Positions 46,001-57,575 of a stretch of DNA of 64,000 nt are shown here, piece after piece. The stretch's first letter is position 1, and each line of letters begins with the position of its first letter. The notes beneath the pieces were generated by a model that was not told where the DNA came from, made no database searches, and saw only the letters and a program-made list of their open reading frames with translations. This stretch comes from Icerya purchasi (taxonomy: Eukaryota > Arthropoda > Insecta > Hemiptera > Monophlebidae). The position numbers and the translations under genes are program-made. The DNA is taken from positions 173,691,863 to 173,755,862 of the forward strand of contig CM077116.1 in the NCBI GenBank assembly GCA_039619475.1, in the 5' to 3' direction.

Positions 46001-46440
46001 GATAATCAAAAAAGTTCGCTCGCAGAAACATCAGATGCGACTTAATTCCCGATACCAGTGTGGAGAAGTACTTTATCGCTTTTACACCGAATCACCGCTG
46101 GGTAGAAATGTAGCTCTCACGTTGTCCGTGGCTTTCAGTATTCTAGCAGCTAAAGTACCCTAAACACTCTTAATGAAGTACCAAATTTTGACGTAGCTCT
46201 CTGCATGGTTATATAATGTGGAATATGTCTTTTAAAATGAGAATCATTCGATTTCGAACGCATTAGCTAGTATAGTAGGTGATTTTATTCGGGGACTCCC
46301 TTCTCTAAAATTTAAGTCCGTTCTTATTTCGTGTTTTTTAGGATACCGTACACGTATAATATACGAAATAGTCCTAATAAGATGGTCGAGAAGCGACAAA
46401 AGTATTCAATTAAAATATGCAATAATTCACGGAAATTTCA
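43031..46440. other. long stretch without identified element; candidate host DNA
   Basis: No transposon motif was recognised over more than 3 kb, the longest such gap after 14-17 kb. The part at about 45090-45420 is noticeably richer in GC and complex in composition (for example near 45190-45300), unlike the TE-derived flanks. ORFs of 60-132 codons (43370-43768 +, 44196-44567 -, 44943-45296 +) have no recognisable domain or codon bias. It may contain untranslated or regulatory host sequence, but nothing proves it. Confidence 0.4.
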
Positions 46441-46825
46441 CTCTTAACGAGTTATCCGGTGATGAATTATGAATTTTTTAAGGTTGATTTTTGAGGTCGT
46501 TTTAAATTCCATATTATAAATATTCTTGATGGTTTTTTAGTTTTTCTTTCGTCGCCCAGGTTAATAAGCTAGCATAAAGTTACAGATATTGTCACAGATA
46601 GTAATTTAATTGTAATTTGGTTTGCCTTATTAATTTCGAAATTTGAGACATAAATTACAATTAAATTACTTCTTCTTCTTCTTCTTCGGGTGCCGTACGC
46701 TACAACCTGAGCGACGAAAGAAAAACTAAAAAACCTTCAAGAATATTTATAATATGGAATTTAAAACGACCTCAAAAATCACCCTTAAAAAATTCATAAC
46801 TCATCGCCAGATAACCAGTTAAGAG
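46441..46825. repeat. long inverted repeat with 122-bp arms and nested 19-bp palindrome
   Basis: Left arm 46441-46562 and right arm 46704-46825 are near-perfect reverse complements. The 141-bp spacer contains a second, exact 19-bp inverted repeat (46600-46618 and 46652-46670) and a (TTC)n run at about 46670-46688. There is no coding capacity. It may be a foldback or MITE-like element, or the template of a long hairpin RNA. Confidence 0.92.
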
Positions 46826-46984
46826 TAAAATTCAAAATATGACATAAAATGCAGAAATCCTTTTATAGAATCAAAAAATTACGGTTAAAAAATTATTTTT
46901 AACCTCCCTCCGCCACACTTTTGAGCTAAAAATGGCAAAAAAAAAAAAGGAGGAAGTTCACTTAAGAGTAAAGTCCGAGTAAAG

Positions 46985-47560
46985 ACGTTGAAGAAACGAA
47001 AACGTATCTCAAACATAAAGGACCGCTTCATGGGAAAAATATATCCGAGCTTACAAATTTATAATCGGACCCTTGGGGCGCCGAATTTCGAAAGTTTTGA
47101 AAGAAATATTCTTTTTTCCAGCATGGTGATTGGAGAGATCGCTATCTGTCGGAAAGAAACCAGTATTTCATTTCCTTAACGAAACTTCCGAAATTGACGA
47201 TCAAAAGAGCGCGAAAAATGACGTGTCCCCGGAACCCTTAACGCCGCCAGTATTGTAGCTAAAAATTTTGAACAAGGTTAAAAATATGCGTGTCTCCCCG
47301 CATATTTCTCTAATTTGGAACATCCGGGTATCGAACATTAAAAATAAGTCCTCGAGGCAGCTCGAAAATTTTGCAACAAAAATCCGGGCATATCGCTGGA
47401 AAGATCGATTTTGTCGGGAACGAAACCGCATTTTATTTTCTTCACAAAATTTTTGAAGATGGTGGTAATTTCGAAAAATCGCAAAAAACTACATTACTCT
47501 CCCTCTTTGCACCGGGAAAAATCGGATTCCGTTTTTTCGAAATTAGTATTATATAAATGT
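46985..47560 (-). repeat. satellite-like repeat, inverted block
   Basis: Blocks here are reverse complements of those at 60131-60830. Examples are GTTGAACAAGGTTAAAAA-like and GGAACATCCGGG-like segments at about 47264-47332, and ATCGGACCCTTGGGGCG at about 47067. The recurring anchor GGAAAGATCG / GGAGAGATCG spaces two diverged units about 267 bases apart. There is no coding evidence. Confidence 0.75.
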
Positions 47561-47929
47561 AAATAATAGTAATTATAGTTACCGTTAATTGAACGTACGA
47601 AATTCTCAACGCATGAAACACCATCCTTGACTGAATTTTGATTTTTTGAATTTTTTTTCTCCAATTTGCAAGCTATTCTATCATACTGTTAATTTCTATT
47701 ACCCTGATTTCGCGATAATACGTGTCGAATATTAGAATATCTTTTTTTATCTACCTTTTCGCTGCGTGCGTCTTTATTACGCAAAAAATGATATTTTATA
47801 TTTAGCTTTTTGTACCGAGTTTCTCTTTACAAAATTAAAACGATAAATATTCCTCCCTCCATTGAGTTAAATTGTTGAATTGAATAAACCAGAAATTTTC
47901 AATTACTGAAAATTTCCGTATTGTGCATC
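47561..47929. other. no recognisable gene
   Basis: AT-rich spacer between the satellite block and a LINE 3' scrap. Confidence 0.5.
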
Positions 47930-48085
47930 TTTTGTCCTCTCCTTGTCATCATCCTCGGTCATTCCAGCACTTGAGTCTTTTCTATCTTCCATATCTGATC
48001 GCATAAACATTTGATTCCGCTTCTCATCCGTCCCCCTCTTCTTGGGACAATGTCTTTATGACGAACCCAAAAAAAAAAAAAAATA
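47930..48085 (+). repeat. probable I-group LINE 3' end with poly(A)
   Basis: A pyrimidine-rich segment ends in GGGACAATG..GACGAACCC followed by an A run (about 48068-48082). This mirrors the 3' ends of the intact LINE and its fragments, where GGCGTTCCC or GGCGTACCC precedes the A run. No coding blocks remain. Confidence 0.5.
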
Positions 48086-48719
48086 GTGAACAAACACAAA
48101 ATTTTTTCGGTAAAACGAGCGTGTCGAAAAATAATTCAAATCGGAAATTTCCCAGATAAGCGCGTAATTACCGAAATTGAACAATTCAGTTTTACAATTT
48201 CCATCTTTTAATTATATATATGAAAAAAAAAAAAAAAGAAAGAAAGAAAAACAAAACAAAACAAAAACGCTACTTGTGCTTACAATCATTTTTACGGCCA
48301 ACGTATCGAGTTTTGGGTACATTGAAATATGTCTTTTTGAATCGTGGAAGAAGTTGCTTCAGGATATAGACGAGTGAAATTAAATTTTAATCGAATATTG
48401 GCAATACGAATAAATCGCAGACAACTCACTGCGTCATGAGAACAATAGCGAGGGCGGAGGCTAAAATAACGAAAACAAAAGAAAGCCAAAATAATTGCGG
48501 CGACGCGTAAATAGAATTTAATTAGAATTAAAAAGGAAAGAGATTGATTACGATTTTGTACCAAAACCTAAAGTGGAATTTTTTACAGAAGGACAAGAAA
48601 TTAAAAAAAAACTGAATCTGGAAGAGGTATTGCCGCCAGATAATCAGCCACTTCATATATACATACATACATAAATATATATATATATATATATTTATTA
48701 ATGGCTATGCTATTTTTAT
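48086..48719. other. no recognisable gene; microsatellites
   Basis: AT-rich spacer with a purine-rich A/G tract at about 48221-48270 and an (ATAC)/(AT)n microsatellite at about 48656-48692. No gene was recognised. Confidence 0.5.
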
Positions 48720-49440
48720 GCCAGGGGTCATCAGGAAAATTTCCTGTCACGAAATTTGTCCCATTTTAAGATTTAATGCGATATTAGCGCCCCTACATCC
48801 CCTAGTGGTGAAAATTGAAACTCATCAGGAAAAACTTCCTGTCACGAAAACTGATAAAATAGTTTTAATGCGATATTAGCGCTCATACATCCCCTGGTGG
48901 TGAAAATTGGAACTTATCGGGAAAAGTGACCTGTCACGAAATTTGCTCCAGTCACAATTTTATGTAACGAAATATGTAACGAAAAAAAGTAACGAGAAAA
49001 GGTAACATGATAAAATGGTTTGCCTAGGTCGAGATTGCCCTTCTACAACTTCGAATGGAAAATGTCTCGTCGACGAGGCTGGACTAACTGGCCGCTTCGC
49101 GACCTAAGCCTTCAGATTTGTAATTGTTTTACTTCGTAAATTTTTAATAAGGATTGCAGCATTCACAAAATGTTTATTTGATTAAAAAAAAAATAAAGAG
49201 AAGAAAAAAAAAGGATATAAATACGTCAATTAAAAGGTAAAATTTGGACTAAAGTATCTCACAAATTAAAACTACTACCTGGGTAATACATTTTTACAGC
49301 AGGGGTCATCAGGAAAAGTGTTCTGTCACCAAATTTGTCACATATATAAGAGACTAGTTTTTTATAACTGATAAAATGGTTTGTCCAGGTTCAGATTGCC
49401 CTCCTACAACTTCGAATATATTTAATAAATATGATTCGAT
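48720..49440 (+). repeat. interspersed repeat with ~93-bp tandem units
   Basis: A unit containing TCAGGAAAA, CCTGTCACGAAA, GCGATATTAGCGC and CCCCTRGTGGTGAAAATTG recurs at 48730, 48824 and 48916 (spacings 94 and 92). It ends in ATGTAACGAAA units shared with the 30.1-kb repeat. A second, shorter set follows. A TCATCAGGAAAAGTG unit at about 49306 and a GATAAAATGGTTTG block with GATTGCCCT and TACAACTTCGAAT occur both at 49010-49060 and at 49370-49420. It is non-coding; the internal minisatellite fits a Helitron-like non-autonomous element, by inference. Confidence 0.75.
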
Positions 49441-49528
49441 TATATTGTATCGTTGTTGTAAATAAAGATTTTTTTTTTATCGAACGGCATAGCCAATGAT
49501 AAAGTTTACTCTTCTATAAGAATTATAG

Positions 49529-49597
49529 AAGAACTAGACCTGGTGGTAAAGGGGGCTTGCCCAATTCTGAGGCCCGAAGGATCGAGTATATATATAT
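49529..49597 (+). repeat. possible tRNA-like SINE scrap
   Basis: CTGGTGGTAAAGGGG followed about 35 bases later by GGATCGAGT loosely resembles A- and B-box spacing in tRNA-derived SINEs. Neither box matches fully, and no second copy was seen in the window. Confidence 0.25.
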
Positions 49598-49607
49598 ATA
49601 TATATAT

Positions 49608-51252
49608 ATAATCAAATAGCGACCTTTATACAAATTTTAAAATGTTTTAAAAATACGTAATTATTACAATTTAATTTAAATTTCGTTTTATTTTTAGTTG
49701 AAAAATAAAACGAAATTATAAAATTCTAGCTAAAATGGTAGTTTTGAAATAGTATAATGTTTTTTGTCAATCTTCCTTATTTCACTTTTAATTTCGCCGA
49801 TCTCTGCCGTCCTCCAAATATGTTTACTGTTCCTACGCTCTCTAAGTTTCTTCCGCAGGCCTTAATCAAGCAGGAATTCCACAGTTTTATCAATTCTCAA
49901 TTTCGTTCGCATGTAACCGTGTTTACAGATGGTTCGAAGAAGCCGGATGGCGGCGGTGCCGCTTTTATTCTCTCAGTTTTGGCTTTTCAGAATTTATTTC
50001 GCTTGCCTCCTTTCTGTTCCATATCCATAAACGATTTAATGGCTATCCTACGTTTCATTGTTTTCACTTCCTCCAATCACCTTTCCTCTAAATTCTTGAT
50101 TATATCTGACCTTCAGGCCATTTGTTCTGATCATTCCTGTGATTTTATCATACTCCGCATACGCTCACTTATCCACGTTCTTTCTTCCCTTCCTTCCATT
50201 CAAATTGATTTTTTGTGGGTTCCTGGTCATTCCGTCATTTTCGGTGATGAAACGGCGGATTCCTTGGCTCGGATTGCTGCCTCTTCTCACTTTTTCTTTA
50301 AAAAAGTCCCATCGACCAATCTCTTTCCACTGTGCAATGGTTTTCATCTCTGACTTTGGTATCGGATGTATACCATTTCCTCTTTCTCTAACAATTGTTC
50401 TTTTTATCTGTCTGTGTTCAACCTAGTCTTCCTGCCAATCCGTGGTTTGCTTTGTTTCTTTCACTTCGTCGTTCTGTTGTTGTCTCCGTTATCCGTTTGC
50501 GCTCTTAAGCCATACTTTATTATCTTCTTCCCGTTTTCGTTTTTCGTTGGTTGCCTCTCCATATTGTGTCTTCTCCAATCAAACAAAGAGCGTGTTTGCG
50601 AGGCGGATCATCTGTTTATTAAATGTGTATTTATTTCTGCTGAGTGTTCTGCTTTCTGTTCCATTTTATTGATACTCAATCTTCCTACTCCATATTGCGT
50701 CTCTTATATCCTATCTTTTTCCTCTCTACATATTGTTCCTATTATTCTTTCTCTCCTTCTAACAACATTTGATATCGTATGAAGATATAATTGACACCTT
50801 CCTTTTCTAATTATTTCTGGGTAAAGATCCCACGTTGACAAGCTCAAAAAAAAAAAAAAAGAAAAAAAAAGAAAGATATTTTTATTAGATTTTACTTCTT
50901 TTTTAATTTTGTTAGTAATCCGATCCGAATTCTCTTTGTTCGTGAGCAAGTTTAAATATATATATTTCTCATTGAACTACTATTTTTAATTAAAATTAAA
51001 AAATAAAAATTAAAAATAAATAGAAATGGCAAAAGATCGACGACATTTAAAATAGAATAAAAAAGGAACATTAATAGTTTTACTAGAAAATAGTATTAAA
51101 TATTAATTATTAAAATACGTAAGTAAAATTCATACACATCTTTTATAGCGTAAATTAAGTTACTCTGTTATAACAAATTTTTTCATAGAGGCTTTGGTTC
51201 TTTAGGGGGGGGGGGGGTGACCTCTATCCCCTCCCTCGTGGATCCGTTACTG
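49608..51252 (+). repeat. interspersed repeat, copy B, split by a LINE fragment
   Basis: The left part (49611-49754) and right part (50870-51252) align with the continuous copy A at 13591-14121. The break falls at GAAATAGTA / GAAAGATA, which are joined in copy A. The right end has the same G-run and GTGGATCCGTTACTG before a (TA)n tract that hosts the Tc1 element. Confidence 0.88.
49755..50869 (+). pseudogene. I-group LINE fragment: RNase H and C-terminus, inserted in copy B
   Basis: The frame 49757-50353 encodes the region before RNase H (YFTFNFADLCRPPNMF), then RNase H with VTVFTDGSKKPDGGGAAF, a block where the usual Glu position reads as SINDLMAI, FLIISDLQAI and IDFLWVPGHS. These match the intact LINE's ORF2. 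The C-terminus continues in other frames (SLRRSVVVSVIRLR, NLPTPYCVSYILSF) to about 50780. A poly(A) tail at about 50846-50869 completes a 5'-truncated insertion. The RNase H catalytic Glu appears lost and at least two frameshifts follow. Confidence 0.88.
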
Positions 51253-51269
51253 ATATATATATATATATA

Positions 51270-52950
51270 CAGTGAATGACATTAATCTTTGAACAGTCGG
51301 AATCGGAACAAAAATACACAACAAAATGAAAGAAAAAAAGGTATATTCTGAATTTTTTTAGGCGAATAACAAAACTGAGAATCTCTTACACATGTATAAA
51401 AACAAAGTAGGAAAGTAAAAATTAAACACAGCATCGGTTACGAAGAACACAAAAATGGCGAAATAACGCGTTACATTAATCGTTGAACACATTCAAAATC
51501 ATGGAAAAATTCTTACTTCTAGCACAGCAAGTGGGAATTTAATATTTCGTATGACACCTTTGGCCTCCTCAATGGATTTAAGCCTTCGTGGCATGGAGAA
51601 AACCAACTTCTCTAGGTACTGTACTGGAATCTTTGCCCAATCTTCTTGTAGACGATTTTTAAATTCATACTTGTTCGAGACTGGCCGCTTGAACTTTGTG
51701 GTCTAAATAATCACGTAGAAGCTCGGTTGGATTACAACCTGGGGATCGTGTGGCGTTTCGAGCACCTTCGGGCAGTTTTATAAGAGCCACTCACGCTTAC
51801 GATAAGCCGTATGCTTTGGGTCGTTATGTTGGTACAAACGAAAGGAAGTTAGGATTTTCAATTTCTCCGCATTAGGGCGTAGATTCTTTTTCAGGATTTT
51901 TCCGTACACAGCAGCATCCATATTCCCTGTGATAAACTTCAATGCACCTACGCCACTCGCCGTAAAACAACCCCATGCTTTAATATTGCCGTCACCGTGT
52001 TTTATTGAGGTAGTTAAGTTTTTACTTTCCAGTGCTGTATTGGGTTTACGTCATACTCTGACTTTCTCATTATTGCCAAACAGGTTGTGAACTTCGATTC
52101 ATCCGTAAAAAGGGCATCACGCCAAAATGTTTCCGGTTCGAACTGATACTTTTTTTCGAACTCGAGACGCTCTTGTTTGTTCGCTGCACTAATGTAGGGT
52201 TTTCTACGATCCGTTCGCGAAAAGTGGCCCATCCTTTTCACCGCTCGGAGTACAGTTGCGGCCGAAATCGTCACAACTGCTCTTTGGGCTAGTTCATGAC
52301 TGTAATTGTGGTGCACTTATCTGCGGGGTTTTTGCAATTTGCCGCCTGATCCAGCATTCACCAGCCTCAGTTAAATTTCTCGGTTTCCTTTTTGCGGAAT
52401 TGAATGGATGCGATTTTCCTGTTTGAAGCGTCGTAAAATCGCGTATACGGTGGTTCACCGAATATTTAGTAACTTCGATATTTGACCTCCCGATAAACCT
52501 TCCTCACAGTTCGAAATTACGAGTTAACAGACCGCAAGAGGGGTATGTTGGTTTTTACGCGGCATTTTTCCGAATATCAAGCATACTTTTTTGAATCGTG
52601 AAGAATCTGTACTATTTTACGGCGAAATCTTTTCATGCACTGGTTTCTACGTAGGTAGACTTGCTCTGTATGAAACTGACGCACTCCGGAAAAACCCATT
52701 ACTTACTTCGCACTCGGCCTTTTTTACATGTGTTCAACGATTAATGTAACGCGACATTTCGTCGCATTTTCACACGTACTGCTCTAACTTACGACCTATT
52801 GTATTGAACTCGCTCAAATTTTGGTGACTTAGACTTCGATATATTCCCTTTCGTCTTACATAACAGTCGCATATTTCATTTAGCCATTGCCAAGGTATAG
52901 GACTTTCTCCAACTTGGTGCGCGCTGTTCAACGATTAATGTCACTCACTG
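51270..52950. mobile_element. Tc1-type DNA transposon with TA target duplication
   Basis: A 1681-bp element bounded by inverted terminal repeats that start CAGTGA(A/G)TGACATTAATC and extend about 28 bases with a few mismatches. It is flanked by TA on both sides, the hallmark of Tc1/mariner insertion. The core TTACATTAATCGTTGAACA recurs inward at about 51471-51490 and, inverted, at about 52731-52750. Each end therefore has two spaced copies, similar in layout to IR/DR-type Tc1 elements. It sits in the (TA)n tract at the end of repeat copy B. Confidence 0.92.
51500..52700 (-). pseudogene. Tc1 transposase relic
   Basis: The minus strand encodes a degraded Tc1-family DDE transposase. Helix-turn-helix remnants lie at about 52700-52320. 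A clean segment follows (52316-52014: SAATVLRAVKRMGHFSRTD, QERLEFEKKYQ and DALFTDESKF, which holds the first catalytic Asp). It continues with IKAWGCFTASGVG and GNMDAAVYGKIL. The second catalytic Asp is in YQHNDPKHTA (about 51835-51805). The third catalytic region reads as SPGCNPTELL in a shifted frame (about 51745-51715), with Asp apparently replaced by Gly. Stops and frameshifts occur throughout. It cannot mobilise itself, but the termini remain recognisable. Confidence 0.88.
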
Positions 52951-53847
52951 TATATATACATATATTTACACATATGCTACTGTATTTTATACACGCACGT
53001 CACCATGTGCACTGTGCTGGACTACGCACACATTAAGTGCAGATCAGGAATGCACAAACCAACTGCGCTGAACATGTTCCTTTTCTAGCTGGCGCGATAT
53101 AAATGCGCTTATCAATTCTGAATCCGGTGGAGTTAAACTCATACCTAAAATGCATAATCGTAATTTCAGACGGTCTATCGTTTTCAGTACTCTAGACGCA
53201 TAGAGCAACAGATTCCCTTGAACAGGACTGTCATTTCCATTAAATAGAAATACGAAGCAAATTACTATAGCCGCCCGTGTAGCTAACGTCTTTTAGAGGT
53301 GATGCATATTAAATAACGTTTATTTGTTATATTGCGTCTTTTTGAAATATATGAAATCACATTGTCGCGGATAATTGTGCCCGAACACGAGATATATTTC
53401 CGAGGATACAACTATGTCTGGAGTTTCCCATGCTTACTGCCCACTAGCACATTCCTCCTTGCACAGAGATGTGTATGGTGCTCTATGCTTATGCACGCCG
53501 CCGTCGTGCACATAAAACATGTACTGCGGCAAGCATACACAAAAGTATATCCGACCTACATGTGTTCGCTTTATGGCCTAGATAGGTTCCGGGAAAATTG
53601 GCCGTAAAGCGAAAAGCCGTACATCGAATCAAATTTTTTAAAATACAAATTCATACAAATCTCTTATAAAATGATATCATTTTTTATTTAAAAGGCTTTT
53701 TTGTTTTATATAACAATCATAAAAGTGTATAACGTAAAATATAGCAGAACTTCAGAACAATTAAAAATTATATGAAATTTATTATCTAAAATAAATTCGT
53801 ATCATATAAAATTATTAAAATTGAAAATTGAAGATATACATAAACTT
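52951..53847. other. no recognisable gene
   Basis: Mixed-composition sequence. GGCCGTAAAGCG near 53600 recurs at 54882 within the Tigger relic. ORF 53332-53607 (91 codons) shows no motif. Confidence 0.45.
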
Positions 53848-55050
53848 TTAATCTGATGTTAGAGATGTACGTGAAGAATCGGTAGACTGCAATATGCTGT
53901 CATTATCACTTTCCGCTCTTTTAGAATGATATAGTTTAAAAAATTGGTCCAACGTTGTTTGTCTTGCCTTATTTTCGGCTCCTTTTTTCAGCTCGTTGTA
54001 ACAAGTAATGACTGAGTTAATTTCTCGAGACACATTAGCGCTGTGCTCTGTACCAGTATCATTTTGGAGTAGGATGTTTATTCTTTGTTGGAAAAAAGAA
54101 AGTGCCTTCGTCAAATGATCGAATTTCAGCACTTGGCATACGGCAGACTCTGGTTCTTGGTTTTCATCAAGAGTGCACCTTCCGTTTCAAGTTGAATCAA
54201 TTCCTCGAATGAAAGTGATGCTCAATCAGCATCTAGCAAATCAATCGCATCATTTTCTTCTAAATTCTCAAAACCAAGATTGTTCGCCAAAGCCAAAATA
54301 GTTTTCCGAACTTTGCAAAAAGAATCAAATTCAGAGTCATTAGTTTTTATGCATTCTGGCCATATTTTTTTTTTTTTTGCAAACATAATTCATGGTAGTT
54401 GAGTGCAATTCCTTCCGGGATTCGCCTACAGCATCCTTAATGTAGTTTTTCCGGAATTGTTTAAGTGGAAGTCCATCATTCGTTTTACTTATAAGTTTCT
54501 GAAAAGTTCTACGCGAATAATAAGCCTTGAAAGTGGCTATTGCAACCTGATCCATTTGTTGGATTAAAGCTGTTGTATTTTTGGGAAGATGCTCAATCTC
54601 TACATTTCAAGATAATTCGGACAAATTAACTGGTTGTGCTGGAGCATTATCCAAAATAAGTAATGCTTTGTCGCTTAAGTTATTCTCTTGCAAATGTTTT
54701 TTTTCTTCTGGACAAAAATGATTTTTAAATCAGTCGTAAAAGATTTTCTTAGTCATCCAAACTTTTTTGTTGGATCTTCAAATGACAGATAATATTCTTT
54801 TTTAAAAGCCCTCGGATTTTCGAAAATATATATTAAAAGCGGTTTTAGCAATACGACTTCTGCTTTTTTTTTTGGCCGTAAAGCGAAGCATAAGGGCCGT
54901 AAAACGAGATATGAGTGTACTACGTTTTAGCCCTTTATATTCCAAAAATGCCTCGGATACATGCATATTGAAATAAGCAAGCTTACTAGGTAAACAGTTT
55001 CGGTTAAGTGCACACATTAAAAACGTAGTTTTTCTACCAGCCAAATGAAA
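53848..55050 (-). pseudogene. Tigger/pogo-type transposase relic
   Basis: The minus strand encodes parts of a DDE transposase of the Tigger/pogo (jerky-like) family. WMTKKIF and CPEEKK blocks appear near 54770-54700. They are followed by LLILDNAPAQP (about 54670-54635, second catalytic Asp in LDNAPAQ) and IEHLPKNTTALIQQMDQVAI (about 54600-54540). RTFQKLI, KNYIKDAVGES and a degraded STMN block follow (54555-54340). A C-terminal part follows at 54132-53848. The region before 54790 (55044-54802) is less readable. Several frameshifts and stops are present. Confidence 0.85.
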
Positions 55051-57575
55051 TGTATGGTAGCAGTATGTAGAGGTTAATATTTTAATTAGTTTTCATTAGG
55101 AACATAGGATATAGCCATTTCAAAGAGGCTCAAAAGGAACGTAAGATACAGGTCAAATTGTACAATTAAACAACAACTGACCGCTAGGTTAGTAGATGAT
55201 CCAATTTGAATCAGACACGCGTCAGAGTCATTGTTAAAAACGGATATTTATTCAAACAAATATAAAAAACCGGTGCGGTATTAATTAAAATCGGCTATTT
55301 ATACAACAAAAGAAAACAGGCAGCAGCAAGAATGTATCCTTTGTTCAATAACATTTATAGAACTCTTCTTACATTAAGCAAGCATGCACTATATAGATAG
55401 GAGCCCTTGTATTTAAAATATCATTAAGAACATTACCACTCGCACGTTTTTAGTACTTAATGGGCTAATTTTACGAAAGAGATAGTTTCTTGCATTGTCA
55501 CATCTACAGTGCAACCGTAGCGCTTCTATATCTCCCCTAGTAAAACAGGAACTGTACCGTAGAACCGACAAAACACACACCTACTCTATATACTAAGATC
55601 GCTCTTGCAAACATGATTCTTACAAAGAGACGGAAGAGATTGTAATGAAACCCTGTTTGTTGCCCAGAGAATCGATTTGTCGAACTGAAAACAAGGATTG
55701 AAAAGTTAGAAAAAACAACGTTTTTTTCGCTTTGTACGCTATAAAAGTGATTTCAGCTGAAAAAACTTCTAAAAACTTAATAACTCTACAAATGCTTCGG
55801 CGACGTGAATAGGTTGAAGTCTACCGATATACAAGCAGACCTGATCGTTAAATGTCCCGATGTCGTCGAAGAAATAAACAAATTACTGCGAATTCAGCCG
55901 GAAAAAACTGATCACCGGTGCAATAGAAGAGAATACTCTCGATGTTTTCGATCGGAAGTATCGAAAATTATAGTTCGCACGTGCTAAAATGTACGGCCGT
56001 CGATAAAGCGCATGCAACATGCAACACTGATGGTAATCGAATTTGCAAACTAGACTGAGCGTGCACCAACTCTACGGGATATTTCACCCTTGATTAAAAA
56101 TTTCGGTGGACGACAATTTACAGAAGTTGGGGAATTAAAAAGAAATACATATGAGACATTGATGCCCGCTATAGAGAACAATTACGTCACCGGAATAATC
56201 ACAGATCGCCCCAAGTTATATCAAAGAATCTAATAATTTTTCCTTCGGAAGCAACTTTTTTTTCTCAAATACAAACGAGAAATACTTCAAAAACCCTATT
56301 AGTTACCGAGTTTGTTTGCATTTTGTAATTTTGTACGCGCCTTTTTTTTCTTAATAATATTTTCAAAGTATCTTTTCCCCGTCTTTTTCTTTTTTCGATT
56401 AAACTTTTAACTTAAATTTTCGAGTAAAAAAAGGTAATAATAAAATTAATCAAAAGAAACTTTTTTCATTTTGCTCTTATCTACTACTCAAAAAATGAAT
56501 TCTAATAACAAAAAAAAGGGAAAAAAAGGGAAAAAAAGGGAAAAAAGGGGAAAAAAAGAAAAAAAGAACCTGCCGTATATTTTACAGTTTGCTCAGTTTA
56601 TTTTTAACCTTTGCGCCATGTCATAGATAGATACGACTGCTGTTTAATACGAAAATAATTAAAAACGTTCCTTTTTTCGAACAACTTCGAAGCCATGCAG
56701 GGCGCTGCTAACTTTTGACCATTGCAAATATAATACTACAATGAAAAAGTTTATCTGGCGTTAAAGTACTTTTAACAATTAAATAAATTTACACGCGCTT
56801 GATGACGAAACGAAGTAGAAAAAAAGAGTTTCAACGATTTTTTTTGTTATATCAGCATTCATTTTTAGCAATATGATTAGTATAGATAAGAAAATGCGGT
56901 TACTTATCGGAGTTGTTATCGTTGAATTTAAGATACAATCTTGATAAACGGCGAAGCCAGTAGTTTTATGAATCCTCGATAAGGAACGCAATTAAGCTTT
57001 GCCGTGTCCAGTCGATTTGAAAAGAATATTTCAGACTAGAATTCTTTGTCACCGGAAGCCTCTTTTACATAAGCGGTATTAACGGAATTTCGGTCAACAA
57101 AATCGTCATACATAATTCTAACGTTTCGTAAGTGTTCGACTTTTGGCGACATCGTAAACAGTTTTTTTTTTTTTAATAGTCCACGAAATTACCGCAATTT
57201 GTAATCAATTTAAAAAATATGTAAGCAATTTTCAAACTTTAGAAACCATTATTTTTTCAATACGTAATCAGCCGAAATAGGCCTCGAGATACGAAAGAAA
57301 TAAGGCAAAAATTAGGAGGCATTTGTATTATAAATAGAGAGATAAAACTGCAGTTATGTTAAACATACAGGGAGATCATTTTAATGTGAAAGTATATACG
57401 AAATTATCTACAAGCGACAGTCACCCATTGAAATAAACACTATTTAAAATCTATACTGATTACGAATCCAAATATTAGTGTCGAAGGATCGCATCCAAAA
57501 TTGCGCATTTATGTAATGCGCTAATAGTAGTCAATTTGATTTGAATTTGAAAAAAATACCAAATACCAACACGTC
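55051..57575. other. long stretch without identified element
   Basis: No recognisable domain. A 60-codon ORF (55805-55987) has a charged, LIVKCPDVVEEINKLL-containing sequence that I cannot assign. A G/A minisatellite lies at 56508-56567. Confidence 0.45.
56508..56567 (+). repeat. 10-bp A-rich/GGG repeat with G-quadruplex pattern
   Basis: GGG occurs at 56518-56520, 56528-56530 and 56538-56540 and GGGG at 56547-56550, separated by A runs of 7, 7 and 6 bases. This satisfies the common G3+N1-7 quadruplex pattern. Confidence 0.85.

Noticed and set aside
48720..49440. CRISPR-like spaced repeats
   Set aside because: The units are contiguous diverged minisatellite copies of about 93 bp, not short identical repeats with unique spacers, and the context is eukaryotic.
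53596..54900. GGCCGTAAAGCG at both positions as Tigger terminal repeats
   Set aside because: The copies are in direct orientation and one lies inside the transposase relic, so they are not terminal inverted repeats.
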